Positions 1 to 12,951 of a DNA stretch of 64,000 bases are shown here, piece after piece. The translations under genes were made by a program, and so were the position numbers. The notes beneath the pieces are model-generated. The model ran no database searches. It was not told the DNA's origin and worked only from the letters and a program-made list of their open reading frames with translations. Each line of letters opens with the position of its first letter. Within the stretch, counting starts at the first letter, position 1. The DNA is from Acanthococcus lagerstroemiae. Its lineage: Eukaryota > Arthropoda > Insecta > Hemiptera > Eriococcidae. Location: NCBI GenBank assembly GCA_031841125.1, contig CM063107.1:26802499-26866498 (forward strand). Direction: 5' to 3'.

Positions 1-2460
1 ATGAAGTTTCGACCCGGTACCTATGTTATCTACCGATAAATAAATAGGTGGCGTTGTTAGGAACCTGGCGTTATTCCGGGCAGGTACTTTATTTGATGTT
101 TCCGTGACTGCTCCCGACACTCTGGAAAATTGTAAAACCGGTAAGTTTCAAACATTTTTGACCACGATTAAGGAGGTTCTTGCCCTGTGAACACTATGAA
201 TCTTAAAAACGTCCGGCTCCCTCCCCGGTAAAAATAAATTGCGCCTGGGTTACCAATAATATCTGGGGCATGTATACCTATCGATAATTTTCAACATAGA
301 AAATTGGATGAATCAAACCTCTCTTTAGTTGTTACAAGATGAATATGTTCCTCGTTTGTAAGTATATCAAGGCACCCACAAAAGAATTAACAAACAGATA
401 AACATCGATGTTGTTATTAGCGGTATAAAGCGCGAAAAAAAAACAGAAGTAAGAAGTTCTCATACAGTTATTCGAATCGCACGTGTTTCACGTCGCGGCT
501 GTCGAGCACAATGAGCATTGTATTCGATCTTCTTCCTGAATCGAAGAATGGCAGACTTAATTGCAAAACAATCTTACACTCGGTAATGAATGCAGATGCG
601 CGATAACAGTGAATGAATCCTCAATTCATACTATGTAGTGCCTTATGCCTTCGTGTTCCTCATTGAAAAATTTCGTCCGCGATTTTTGAAATTTTAGTAG
701 AGAACACAATTGGAACTGATGGAATCGAACACTAATATGGTCCTTGGTTTCCTTGTTAGTTGGAATCTATAATTGATTTCCAGGGGTAAATACTTCAGTC
801 GAAGGCCTGTTGATCTCAAGAGGTGAATTTCCTTTGTTCCAAATAGTTATTTATGATTTTAAGGAGAGCTTCAGACAAGCCACCTCTACTTCCTCTATGA
901 CTAGATTCAAGAGGTATACCAAAACACTTCAATCTAGTCCACTGCTGATTTTAAGGAGTGATTCCCCTTGTTCAAAATATTGTCAGTTTCAGCAAGAGCA
1001 GCAGAAATAAGCCAGAAAGCGCAACTTTAATTCATAAATATTATATAATAGGGAAACGCGTGCTTTGTCTTCTTAACTTACAACAATACTATTATGACGT
1101 GCGTATATCTGGTACAAGAGTAGAATTGGTATTTGGTTCATTGTGTCCACCTCTGTAATGCGAATAAGTGTTATCGAAACTCCACCATCGCACATACAAA
1201 GGCTTTCAACAAGGTCGCGTATTTAAAATAAGTAAATTTTTCGTTTCCTACTGGAGTACAAAAAGTTAGCTATAGTAATCCGGACACTTTCTTTCATTTC
1301 CGCCTTCAATTACACAACTTGTTCGAATGTAATGACAAAATCGTCTCGAGGTGCCAGCGCTTATGGTTTGGAAGAAACGACGACTCGTGAACGGCACGAT
1401 AGCATCGGTATACATACTTAACCTACTCCTACTTTCTATTATGTTTTTTTGGCGTTTAATTGCCATAACTAATGATTGTAATGAAACCTTAAAACGCAGA
1501 AACACGGCATGACTGAACGATTAACAAGAAATAGATTTATTAAAGGGAGTAAACAATCTGTCATTGCTACTAAATCATTCTGTGCGATATGATTTTCTTT
1601 TATTTATACCTCTCAGATAGGTATTCCTTTTTCTCTTGGAGCCAATACCGACATGTGAATTCACTCACTCGGAGCACTTTCACTGTCGCAAGATTTTCGT
1701 ACCTACAGCTGTAATGCGAAAGATATAGTTTATTTTTGAATAAATGGAAGAAAAAAAAGAAAAAAGAAAGAGTTGAAAACTGAATAGGGAAACGCATATT
1801 ATTTTTAGTTTCGAGAAAAATCAATGGAGATCTGCGGAAGGAGGAAATTGGTAGGTAGGTAGCTAGGTACTAGGTGCTTATTAAATTAGCTCACGAGTAC
1901 TGATCACTCGTATACGTACTATTGTTGACCGAGTACAATGAGTACGATGACTCTTATACCTCACACGAGACATAATAATGGTGTAACAAATGAGGAGTGG
2001 GAAGCGGATACTGTAGCGTACGCTTATTTTCAATCTGCAATAGCACGTATCTACTCATAAAACTGTCTGGGTAGTACGCACCGGAATTATGTAACGATGA
2101 AGAAGACATGCTCGATGGTCATCATGTTCTGGTTTTCGCGCGATATAATTCGGTCCCCGCAGGAATATTTACATTAGCTTTAAAAACAGAAGCTCCCCGA
2201 TCTGAAGACTCAATTCGCAACTGAGTAAGCGAGCTTGTTTGACAGCCTTGAGTTGAATAAACCGCACACTATACCCAATAATATCCTCACCGGGGTCAAA
2301 TGAATATTGTATCATGCGTTTAGGAGATGCTTTACTTGTTCACTCAACCACATGGCTAGAGACCTGCACTACCTACAGCCCGGTTACACATTCCTACCTA
2401 CATACTGGGCAAGTTGGGATATGCCTAAATTCTATACCCGCTGACTGAAATACCCTGTAG
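1..2460. other. Gene-free stretch
   Basis: I see no coding exon with conserved protein content here. The sequence is mixed and AT-rich, with short GTAGGTAC-type runs near 1850-1880 and 2380-2410. The missing first exon of the USH1G gene could lie here, but its coding part would be only about 20-30 bases and I could not identify it. Confidence 0.5.
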
Positions 2461-2469
2461 CACGTTTGA

Positions 2470-2932
2470 ATCCACAACTCAGATTAGGCCATAAGAAACA
2501 ACAACAACACGTTACATTGCTAGAGTACTATAGACAGGGGGTAGTCGAGGTAGTTTGCCACTGGTTTCTTGAAGGTTTGTTAAATTAGAATTCCTCCTTC
2601 AATCTGAGAAGACTGGGAAAGTGAATCATTACTACCCATGTGTCTCACAACGTGGAGTAAGCGACTCATCAAACGCACAACACAGTACCAATCCTTGAAC
2701 TACTTGTGGTGACAAGTTCTGCATTCTGCGAGTAATATGCCTTGTTCCTGAGAACTACCAGGATACGACAGAGAACGCTGTCTATCCATTTCTTTGGGAT
2801 CGCTTTGTTTGGTAGGATGTTTGCGGAGGGGAGGAGGGCTGCTCACCAACTTTTCTGAAGCTGGGAATCGAACCCGAGTAGCCAGGATACTAGGCGGATA
2901 CGACACCGCTCAACTACAGAATGATTCGTCCC
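2470..2932 (-). mobile_element. tRNA-derived SINE, family C
   Basis: Read on the minus strand, the head near 2930-2855 has an A-box-like TAGTTGAGCGG and a B-box GGTTCGATTCC spaced as in a tRNA. It does not look like a functional tRNA because it runs straight into a body of about 350 bases. The body ends near 2540-2570 with a segment resembling the tail of the family B SINEs at 58.5, 61.2 and 63.8 kb (a GGCAAACTACC-type motif). The boundaries are approximate. Confidence 0.55.
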
Positions 2933-3270
2933 AGCAATGAACATATGGAAACGACTAATGTAAGACCATCTTCATTTGGAAACTTAAAAAGTAGGAAGGG
3001 GGCCATCATTTCCTCAAATCCCATCTATTTTCCAAGGGGCACAAGCGAGTTCAACCGAATACAAGCGAAGCACGAAAGATTGCGACCATTTTTGGTTCAA
3101 AATTCAAAAGTGAAAGCTATCTTACAATATGGACCCCGAAGGAGGAGGCAAATAATGAGAGAAGCGGTAACGAAAATAATCGAAGTACAAACGAATCAAA
3201 ACAAAGTACGAACCATTGCGACCCCTTTAGGTTTAGAATTCAGAGGTGGTGGAGCTACCATTTCTTCAGT
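2925..3270 (+). repeat. Degenerate complex satellite, first block
   Basis: Units carry the motifs GCACGAAAGATTGCGACC, TTCAAAATTCAAAAGTG and AGCTATCTTACAATAT, then GGAGG-rich and AAAATAATCGAAGTACAA segments. The same order recurs at 5240-5660. Units are roughly 110-180 bases and diverged. The open reading frame through this block follows the repeat and shows no protein family. Confidence 0.55.
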
Positions 3271-3564
3271 CCGTTTATCTATTTCCTGTGAATGAAAGCA
3301 CAATCGAATACAGACAGGATCTTTGCGAAGCAAAACGCCATGCGCGTGAAACACTGTCGACGTTGACAGAAGCATGGACATTAATAAGGCGCTGAGAATT
3401 TATTATAACTGACATTTGCCAAAAAATTCGAATTCGTTTTATGACTGATTTGGATACAGCGTTCCATGCTCTACAGCGCGACATTTTCATTTTTTTCTTC
3501 TTTTTTTTTTTTTCTAAACCGTTTATTTTGGGGAGAAAATCACAGTCAGAAACATGGGTTAGAA

Positions 3565-3857
3565 TCAAAACTCACATTTGCTTATGGCAAATGTGAGTTT
3601 TGACACAAACTTTTGTTTTGTTGACAAATAATACTGATAAGTGGTATTGAAAATAATCGCCCCATGTGCTAGCGTGCTTCCTACTAATATTAGTTCATGT
3701 TGTATTGATTCAGTGTGATTTAAAATAAAAATGTAATACAATATTTGTCATGGGAAATGGTAAAGAAGTAAATAAAAATAGCATCCGTTCATTTTGCCTT
3801 GAAAATGAGTTAAATGCAAGCCAAAAACGCACCTTGGAGACAAAACTCACATTTGCC
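3565..3857. mobile_element. MITE with GGCAAATGTGAGTTTTG ends
   Basis: A 17-bp perfect palindrome with a 5-base spacer (arms 3565-3581 and 3587-3603) contains the sequence GCAAATGTGAGTTTTG. The inverted partner (CAAAACTCACATTTGCC) occurs at 3841-3857, giving a possible TIR-bounded unit of about 270 bp at 3586-3857. The same motif forms part of both arms of the hairpin at 4151-4379, so all appear to belong to one repeat family. No coding content was seen. Confidence 0.5.
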
Positions 3858-4150
3858 ATTCTTTTCGGTCATATTTAACCAGAGCGGATGGTCCTTAAAA
3901 TGAGTAATGCTTTGGAATCTTGTTCTTGAGACGTAACCTAACGTTTAACATCGGTACTTTCTGAGACCGTTAACCATATGAAAACAGTTTCTTAAATTTT
4001 CCTCAGTTTTGTATCTACATCATTTTTTCTCACGTTTTTTGAGTTTGCGTACCTAAAAATTTTGGAACACATTAACTTAAGTGCAACCATATAAAAATTA
4101 TGACAATTTGTACAAAAATTATTCAGCCTAAACCATTAGTCGAGGAGATA

Positions 4151-4379
4151 AGGGTAAAGAATTAAAACTCACATTTGCCATTTTACTTCAAGGGCACAAA
4201 TAGACAAAATACTGTACACGGGTGCAGGAATATCTTTGCTGCGCTTGTGATTGTGCGATATGTACAACATACTTCACGTTCACAGACGCAGCAAAGATAT
4301 TCCTGCACCCGTGTACAGTATCTTGCCTATTTGCGCCCTTGAAGTAAAATGGCAAATGTGAGTTTCGATTCTTTACCCT
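4151..4379. mobile_element. Long hairpin (foldback MITE)
   Basis: Two arms of about 93 bases (4151-4243 and 4287-4379) are inverted repeats with only a handful of mismatches, around a spacer of about 43 bases. Both arms start with AGGGTAAAGAAT and carry AAACTCACATTTGCC, then TACTGTACACGGGTGCAGG. A transcript would fold into a long, nearly perfect stem. There is no coding potential. I read it as a short nonautonomous DNA transposon; its ends and target-site duplication are not resolved. Confidence 0.7.
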
Positions 4380-5239
4380 TTATGTCAATGCAAATGTCGA
4401 CTGTACAACTAAGTCTACTTCGTATACACTGATACTACAGTGTTGATAAGTAATGTCGATACTTGCATAATATCAACTGAAATGTGTCGACTATGGAAAT
4501 TTGTTGACGTCGACTGAACCCGTGTCATTTACTGAATACCACAGTGTTTTTAGTAATATCGATACATGAAGATACTTGTTGACTAAAATGTCAACTGAAT
4601 TTTACATCTACTGAACACTTGTTCATCATTTTGTCTGTGGAAATGTATACTACACAGCTGACAGTAAATAGAGCATTGACATTTGTATGTGTACTGCACA
4701 ATTCAGTCGACATTTCCATATGCACATATCTCACGGAATGAGTCCCCTTTTTGTTTTCTTATTGAGTCTTGTGTTTAAAGTTCATCGTTTATCGACTTTA
4801 GCTTAAAGTTGTAATAGGTGATCGATCCAGTCTGTCAACCGGTAGCTTACGCCAGGGCAGTGAGGGCGAAGCCCTTGTTGGTAAGCGCACCACCCTGGCT
4901 AGTACTTTCCAAAAAATAAAAGTTAAAAAAAAGACGTTCTAGCAAAAATACCTAATGAAGTTTTGTTGTACCTTCATGCCCTGGTTGAAATATCAATGTC
5001 CTGGCACACACAAGCAGTTAGCTATGCGGACCTGCAATCTGCGATCTAGGTGTCGTGTATTCCAAAAAATAAGAGAAAATAGACCCTCTGGCGTACTGCA
5101 GTTACGTTAGTCTACTCAAGAATCGATTTTAATTTTCATCTCTTTTACAGTTTACTGTAAATCTTGGTTCAAACTTTAAAAATGGTATGTACTCGCACTT
5201 GTTTCACCATACAGACTGTATTGGAGGGGGTGAATAGCA

Positions 5240-5660
5240 GGAGCAATAGAAGTACAAATATACACGAATGAAGCACAAGCGATTACGACCGTTTTGGGTT
5301 CAAAATTCAAAAGTGAGCTGCAATTTTCGGTTTCCTACTCATTTTCCACTAAAGGGAGGGGTAAGAATGAAAATACTGGAAGCACAAGCGAGCACGAACG
5401 AAGCACAAATGATTGAGACCATTCCTGGATTTATACTCATAAGTGAAAGTTATCTTACAATACCTATGTACTTGGGAGGGGGTGAAGGAAAAGACACAAA
5501 CAAAAATAATGGAAGTACAAGCGACCACAAACGAAGCACGAACTATTGCGACCGTTTGTGTTCAAAATTCAGAAGGGGGCTAGCATTTCCTCAGCCTCCC
5601 CAATCATGTTCCATTCAAAGGAGGGGAACAAACAGAAATGGTGAAAGCACAAACAAATGA
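5240..5660 (+). repeat. Degenerate complex satellite, second block
   Basis: Repeats GAAGCACAAGCGATTACGAC, TTCAAAATTCAAAAGTGAG, AAAGTTATCTTACAATA and GGAGGGGG segments in the same order as 2925-3270, at least three times. The open frame over this block is a by-product of the repeat. Confidence 0.55.
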
Positions 5661-5929
5661 AACTTATTTGGAGTACAAATTCAAAAGCGCAGGGCTATGG
5701 AAATGTCGCTGACATGGATAAAGCAACACGAAATTCACACTCGGATTCGTGAGGAAATGTTGAGGATTTTTAAATATTTGACCTTATTACGTCTTTGAGT
5801 GGTTTGTTATGCGCACATATCTAACACGCATAAAATACATGCAGTAAGTATATTAATAATTTGATTTGAGCAAATTATTTATTGAACATGAAATTTAATT
5901 CAACTACCCAAACCAAGGGAAGTCGAATA

Positions 5930-6600
5930 GAATCTCAAACAAACCTACAACAGGAGTCTTGATAAGTCTCAAGGAACGAAGGAATCTTTGTTTCACAGAA
6001 TCACAAACAAGTTTGGACGAGTCTTGAAGTGTCCGAAGAAATCTTATACAAGTACTGAAGAGTCTTGAAAAAGTTTTACCCGAGTCTTGAAGACTCTTAA
6101 CGAGTCTTACACAAGTGCTATACAGCCAAGTCCTAAATATTGTTAAACAAGGTCTTGAGCCCTTTCCAACATTAACAAAAAGAGGATTTCAGAATGTATT
6201 TAACGTATTAATTACAGTAGTAAGTTGACGGGATATGTGCTGTGTAGCGATCACTAACCCTTTCCTCCCCCTCTCAAGACTAAGACCTCCAACACCGGTA
6301 GGCTCATAAAATTCTATTCAAGTTAGAAAGAACCATAAAAAGTTTAAATGAGTCTTGAACTTTCTTAGCAAATCTTTAACAAATTAAACAGAGTTTTGAA
6401 AAATCGTAAGCGGAGTCAAGGTGTCCTGAATAGGTTTAGAAGCATCTTCGAAAGTCTTGATCAAGTAGCGACAAATTTCAACAATGTCTGGAAGAATCAA
6501 AATGTTTCAAACGAATCTTTAAAAGTCACCCAGTTTTTATTACAGAAGATTCTTACAGCGTCTCAATCCGAATCTAAGGAGGGTTAAAGAGTCTTAGATA
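5930..6600 (+). repeat. Degenerate GAGTCTTGAA minisatellite
   Basis: The words GAGTCTTGAA, AAGTCTTGA, GAGTCTTAC and GAATCTTTA recur every 15-30 bases through this interval, with no fixed period. It ends next to the SINE at about 6612. No protein family is recognisable in any frame. Confidence 0.5.
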
Positions 6601-6623
6601 TTTCTGACGAGGGTTAGAATCGC

Positions 6624-6865
6624 GTACTTGCTTGAACAGCTGGGGGTCTGGTTGGCCGAATGGATAGCGCGTTGGTCTCGGAATCCGGAGGTTCCGGGTT
6701 CGAGCCCACGTAGCCAACTCACCAGATTTCGACCTAGGCCGGTTTTCCGGCCAGAAGGGATGAGGGGTATAACACAGCCCCAACTGCCTCCTCGGCGTCT
6801 CTGAAGTAATGCTCGAAAGGGCGGATTCCAGGGCTCGGGTTGAGAGCAAATTAGAAAAAGAGAAA
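6624..6865 (+). mobile_element. tRNA-derived SINE, family A
   Basis: A tRNA-like head (about 6648-6710) carries A-box TGGCCGAATGG and B-box GGTTCGAGCCC. A body with GACCTAGGCCGG, CACAGCCCCAACTGCC and CTCGAAAGGGCGGATTCC follows, ending in an A-rich tail. The direct repeat GGTTAGAATCGC lies on both sides (6612-6623 and 6866-6877), as expected of a target-site duplication made by LINE machinery. Related copies are at 33.2 kb (plus) and 57.6-57.8 kb (minus). Confidence 0.8.
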
Positions 6866-7009
6866 GGTTAGAATCGCACACAATTTCTAATTCAAAACTT
6901 CAAGTATTTCTTGCTCATCTACCGAGTCTACCATCATCTTGAGAGCATGAAAACTATCCAAAGTATTGAATATAATGGAGGGAATTCAATTTTTACATAT
7001 GAATGTCCC

Positions 7010-7390
7010 TCTGAGGATCGCTCCCTGAATCCGCCAATAACTCAGATTCCTTGACTCTGGATCATTTTTTGGGTAGATTTGGATTCTTGAATTCTATATT
7101 TTTCTTAGATTCCATTTTGGGATGTTGAATCCACATCAGGATTTTGTTTTCTCATAAAATCCATCGATGGAGGTTCTCTGTGGGTTATTCTAGAATCCTT
7201 GAACCTGAATTCCTAGATTCGGAACTTCTTGGATTCTATTAGTAAAATCAATTTTCTCAATAAAAAATTGTATTTTCAGATAATTCGGAATCATGGTAGT
7301 ACTAATGTACTTCATTCGGATTTTTCGATCCTGAATCACTTGGCCATGGATTCAGAATCTTGCATACAGAACGTATTTTTTGATTTGTAA
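7010..7390 (+). repeat. Degenerate GAATTCTTGGATTC-type repeat
   Basis: The words GATTCTTGAATTC, GATTCCTTGA, CTTGGATTCT and GGATTCAGAATC recur irregularly. A run of twelve or so G residues follows near 7423. Nothing coding is visible. Confidence 0.4.
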
Positions 7391-7528
7391 CAACTCGGCT
7401 CGGGCCTCTCTGCAGAGACCGGGGGGGGGGGGGTATCCTAAGCAGTCCCCATGTCTTATCAGGTCTGATGAGAGTGTATCTTCAATGTTCCGTTCAAGAT
7501 ACTAAACCAGATGTACATGATTTTTCAG

Positions 7529-10500
7529 AGCTGCGAAGGATGGTTTACTCGACATACTGAAAGAAGCTACAAAAAAAGATTGCAATTTGAAAGACGAAGA
7601 TGGCATGACTCCGACATTATGGGCTGCTTACGAAGGAAATCTGGATGCACTCCGACTGCTTGTCGGCAGGGGGTAAGTAATTACAGCGTACTACATTGCT
7701 ACAAATCAGCAACACTCAAGTGTCACCGTTACGACATCCAATTATTTATGATATACTACACTGTAGTTGGGTGGTACGCTTTTTCGGAAAAATTTTTAAT
7801 TTATTCTCCTTTGAAGCCAGTAACATCGTATCTCTACAAGCGTCTTCATTCCAGGGGAGATCCGGAAAAAGCGAACTACCATTTCGGCCAGAATGCCTTG
7901 CATATGGCAGCCGGTCGGGGGCACATGAACTGCGTTTCTTTTTTGGTTGCTTTCAATGTCAATCTTTGGGCGTTGGATCATGATTTCCACACCGCAATGG
8001 AGTTAGCCGCGATGAACGGCCGCTCGGAGATACTGAATTACCTGGACAATACCGCAGCGAAATTGGAAACTAATAATAAGTAAGTGTAGAAAACTGGACC
8101 GATAAACAATAATCGTATCCGGCTCTGTATCGGTCACACTAGTTACACACTGACATCGCCCATGACTGTCTAAATTGTCTACCAAGCTGATCTCCGCATG
8201 TGTTTAATATGTATGCTGTGAGGTGATGAAAATCTTCATCTATTCATTTGGACATATGATTACGTCCTTCAGTGTGTAATTATTCTCCGTATTACGATTA
8301 AACTTTTGCCAGCTAGAGACTGTACCCATACGTAGGTGCTTCTATGATGAGGGGACTAAATTTTTGAACAAAGTATTAGTTTACCCAAAAAGGTATGTTT
8401 TGAGAAAAACCAGTCTATAGCAGTGCTCATGTATGCAACTACCCACATTATGCGCAATGTTAGTTAGATCTGTAACTGATAATTAATTGAGAAAAGTAAG
8501 AAAATGAAAGTACGAACTAAGCTAGACACGACCATCAATCAGTTGTTCGACTCTTCATCACCAAACATCAGCTTCAAATTTCTTAATCGTAAATCATTTC
8601 AGAGCATATATACTGTATAGGTATAATAGGTACCTACTGCTTACAGTCCACATACTAAAATGTTTATAGCGATTACTCACGTCAAGAGACATAAAAAAGT
8701 CGATAAATCGTAAATTAAGCTCTAACGAGAACCTCGAGACGTATTGGGATCGATACACCTTATTTACATTTCTTACAAAAAGTAAGACACGCGTACCTAT
8801 ATGAAACGAGAAGGAACATGAAAATTCATCCGTAATTTATAGTTAGAACATTCGATATATTGATCACGATCCGACAATAATTTAGCATCTACATTGCACT
8901 GTCACGTTTAAAACCGAGAATGGCCCATTCAAAATTCTAGAACTTAAGCATTACAAATCAAAAACATTTTTAAGACGAAAGCTTTTTGTTTCTCTCAAAC
9001 AGACGAAAATGTGAAATTTTGAAAGAAAAAGCTCAAAAAGATGCCGAACGACGTTTAAAGAAATTCGAAGAGCGATCGAAAAAAGAACGAGATAAGCAGA
9101 AGAAGCAGTTCAAGAAACTGGAGAAAGAATGCGACATTAAAATAGAGAATTACGATTTAACCGTTAAAAGCGATTTTGTAAGGTAAGTCTTGTCAAGTTC
9201 TTAGAATATACATGTAGGCATGCAAGGTTCACAGAATCACACAGAGGAGGGAAATCATCACGGAAAAGGATTCGACCAGACATTTATCACATTTCTGGTT
9301 TCCTAATAAACGAGTCACTGAATCGCCGATTCCATATTCTCATTTTGATAACTTCTTTTTCTATACAGAAAACTATCACAAGAAACTAACGGGCAATCCT
9401 TCACGCAACTTGTTGGTAATGGCGTCTCGACTCTGAAAAAGCCGAGCTCTTCAATAGGGGTGAAGAAAATTATAGACCGTAAATTGAAGATCAACACCAC
9501 ACAGGGAAAACAAACTACAAATGGTTGCTACATTCAAGAGGTTTGTAGAAAAACAGACACGTCTGATGCACCTAATTTATCTGAAAAGCGTCTATTTGGG
9601 TACCGCCGCCCAAATTAAAAGTACCTACAACTATATTCATTTTGCTATGTCCTGGGAAAGTGACCTAATGGAACTGTAGGTCCGTTTCCCAGAACGTTCT
9701 CAGTGACATATAGTCCCTTTTCCAATTCAGGCGGTTAATTAATTATGTTTTATCAAATATTCTACAATTAATTTTTTTAATTCTCTTTTTCACATATCTA
9801 CTATTTTATTATAAAGCAACCTACCAATGTATTTATTTATTACATTGAATTATTTTAGATAAGGGACGATACCAGCATGAAGTCAGTTAGAAGTCTATTC
9901 GAACAGCACCAAAATCATAAGAACAACATACTCAGTGATTACTGTACAACAGGTAAATTTTATACTTTCATTTTGATTACAGAAATTTCATTTTAAGAAT
10001 TCAAAACCAACCTACCAGGTATTCAGATTATGTTTCGCTTCTTTGTTTTGATAAAATGAATAAATTAAGTTGGCAGTATTCAAGACAGCTTGTATACTTA
10101 GTACCTACCTATATATAATTCTGGGAGCAATACAAGAATTTTATGATCATCTGTAGATTTCCAGTAGTAATTTGTACAGGTAGATGTGATAATTATAATG
10201 ACATGGGTTTTTCTACTTTAGGAAAACGCGGCAGAATTAAAGACTTATTCGACATCAAACATAAGTTACATCGCTCCACATCCCAACCAGACCTAATACA
10301 TAAACTGCCAAAAGAAGAAAAATATTTTGACAAGGAAATTTCAGTTCATTGTGGTAACTCCGGCAGCTTATTCGACAGACCTGGCTTTGGTAGTGTTTCA
10401 TTTAGACAAACGTTAGTATATTCTACAAATGCATCTTCCAACGATACCTAAGTTTTCATATTGAACAATGGCTAGACGAAGTAAACGAACTTACAATTAG

Positions 10501-12951
10501 AAAAAGAAGTATGTGTCCGTAATAAGTATTATTACTTGTTTCAGCGTACCTATTACGTTCAGTAATCTTCCACATGTAACTGCATTATGTCACGAAATCA
10601 AAAAGAACGAGCATGGTGATGAAGAATGTAGCATAGGCAGTGCTGGGAGTTTAGCTAAACGTATTTTACCTAGTCATACTCCATCGTGGGATACAACTAG
10701 TAGCAGTATAAATACCAGTGATGGTATGTTTAAAAAATTATGCATTGATATATAGTAGGTATTTGTATCTACACCCTATAACAGCTAAAAGGCATCTGGT
10801 ACACACCCATAATTTGCAGGTAGAAACACGGAAAGTACACATACACAAGAAATATAATTTGTTTCCAACTGTAGCCGAATCAGAAAGAACTCGCAGATGA
10901 TCCTGCATACTCGTGATTATAAAATATTTCTTGAATGAAATTTCCAACCATATTGCCTACTTGATTCCTTAACTTTAATAGGAACTTGCAGGAAGCTATA
11001 AAATGTAAATTTCTCAAATTCCTACAAGGCTTTTTTGATAGAAAGAGACTTCATCTGACTGACTAAGCAAGTTCAGTCACTAGTTTACCATTATTAAAGA
11101 AATTATTTGTTCAAAGTTTTGTACATTATTCAATCCCTACTACAGTTAGGTACATACTACATATATGACAAAGGACTACAGTTCTATATAAATCTCAGAG
11201 ATAGCCATATGGAAAGGAGTTTTGCTTAAGAGTTGCACCTCAAAAGTTAAAAATGCAGTAGGATTATGGCATATTTGCATCCAGCAGAATCTTTAAATTG
11301 ATTTAATTTCCGTGACCAAGACACATATAGCCAGTCTCCCCCCCCCCTAGTGATCCAAGAAGATAACAGATGGGGGAAAAAAATTTCAGTAGGAAACCAG
11401 GCATTAGTATTCGGCATTCTGAGAGTATCTGTAGGACGGACATTTCAATGAGCATCAGTAATCCCTACTGTAAATATATACTGACATCCATTGTCTTGAC
11501 AAATCATTACAAGAGAATCACCATTCTGAGTGCTGATGCAGAATGATCATGCAGTATCTTATATGAGTGTAGGAATTTTTATTGGGCACCATATATTCTG
11601 TTCACAATATGAAATGCTTGTAGGTACATTGGCTCTACCAGATTTGAACATGGAAAATACTGGACTTTTATTGGACCTTTTCATACGCCTGACCACAACT
11701 AAAAAAGGCGCGCCTATGCAAATATTTTATTTATTCATTTATCATGAATTTATTTTAATCGCTGAAAGGATTTTCTCTTTCGAAAAATTGACCCATTCCC
11801 AAATAATGCATCCAGTCAAGTTTCTCACAACATTAATATTATTATAGGTACCAACCTATTTCCTTATTTTTCAATTTTTTATTGGACTAATATTAAAATT
11901 ACCTATTGGGCTTTTATTTGACTTATTGGACTAGTTTTTCAAATATTGGACTTTTATTGGACGACACCCTGATCCTACGTTTGAAATTTAAATTTTAGAC
12001 CTCTGTATGAAGATTATAGTATATAGAGCAGATGCACTGTAGAGGGATGGCAGCATTGAACTGCCGTACTTCCATAAAAGTGATAAATTGCTCTGAAATA
12101 CTCTAAAATTGCAAGACAATAAGTTTACGGTCCAAAATTTTGGCCGAAATTGACAGGAGGAATTCCCCGTAGTTAATATATGCTTCAAAACCCTGGTCTT
12201 TTCAATCTTAATTTCTTACTAAATGAAGAGAGGTAAATGGAAAATACAGATTCATACCAGTTACAAATATTTTACACTGAAGAGCTTCACCACCAGAGAA
12301 AAAACGTCAACTACATTTTACAATTTTGAAAAAGTAATTCACGAGGCTCAGTTTTCCATTGTGTTTTCTCCAATCAACTGACCTATGTGACATTCTAGCA
12401 ACTTTGAACAAATCATCTCTTTAATAATAGTAAACTAGGGACTGAGTTCGCCCAGTCAGTCAGATGGATTCTCCTACTTTCAAAAAAGCCTATATAGTAG
12501 GAATTGAAAAAATACATTTTTTAGTTTTCTGTCAAGTTCCTGTTAAGATTTAAGCAGCCAAGTACGGAATATGGTCGGAAATTACGTTCAGGATATCTGC
12601 CATTTCTCTCAGAGTCCGGAGTCGGCTATGTGTCGGAAAGTGATAAAGTATATTTGAGTAATAACCGCAAATAATTCTACTTCTACAGAAGAAAATTCGA
12701 TCATCACATCCAACACGTTTCAATTACCACCACCGCTGCATCGATTTTTGCTAGCAGTCGGAGTAACAGAATATGAACCAGAATTTGAGAGACAACGAAT
12801 AGACATGGAAGCTTTGTTCATGCTGACCGACGAAGATCTAATTTCATTAGGAATCCCGTTGGGTCCAAGAAGGAAATTACTGAATGCTATCAAGGAGTAT
12901 AAACAGCAGTCGGATAGATGCAAAGAAATATTTGAAAACGCTTTGTTGTAA
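7529..12951 (+). CDS. USH1G: USH1G/Sans scaffold protein, lacks first exon
   Basis: Eight exons join in phase: 7529-7672, 7855-8079, 9003-9182, 9369-9540, 9859-9952, 10222-10411, 10545-10723 and 12689-12951 (stop TAA at 12949). They encode about 481 residues, close to the roughly 460 of vertebrate USH1G. In order they give ankyrin repeats ([55 protein letters not shown]), a Lys/Glu-rich likely coiled segment (exon 3), a variable centre, the family motif [10 protein letters not shown], and a C-terminal SAM domain from about [14 protein letters not shown] onward. In animals this protein anchors cadherin, harmonin and myosin VIIa complexes in sensory or actin-rich protrusions; that role is inferred from homology. 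The first exon (start codon and a few residues) was not found. The exon 4-5 junction is the least certain. Intron 7 spans about 2 kb. Confidence 0.9.

Noticed and set aside
6648..6720. Possible tRNA gene
   Set aside because: It continues directly into a SINE body with a target-site duplication, and has sister copies elsewhere in the window.
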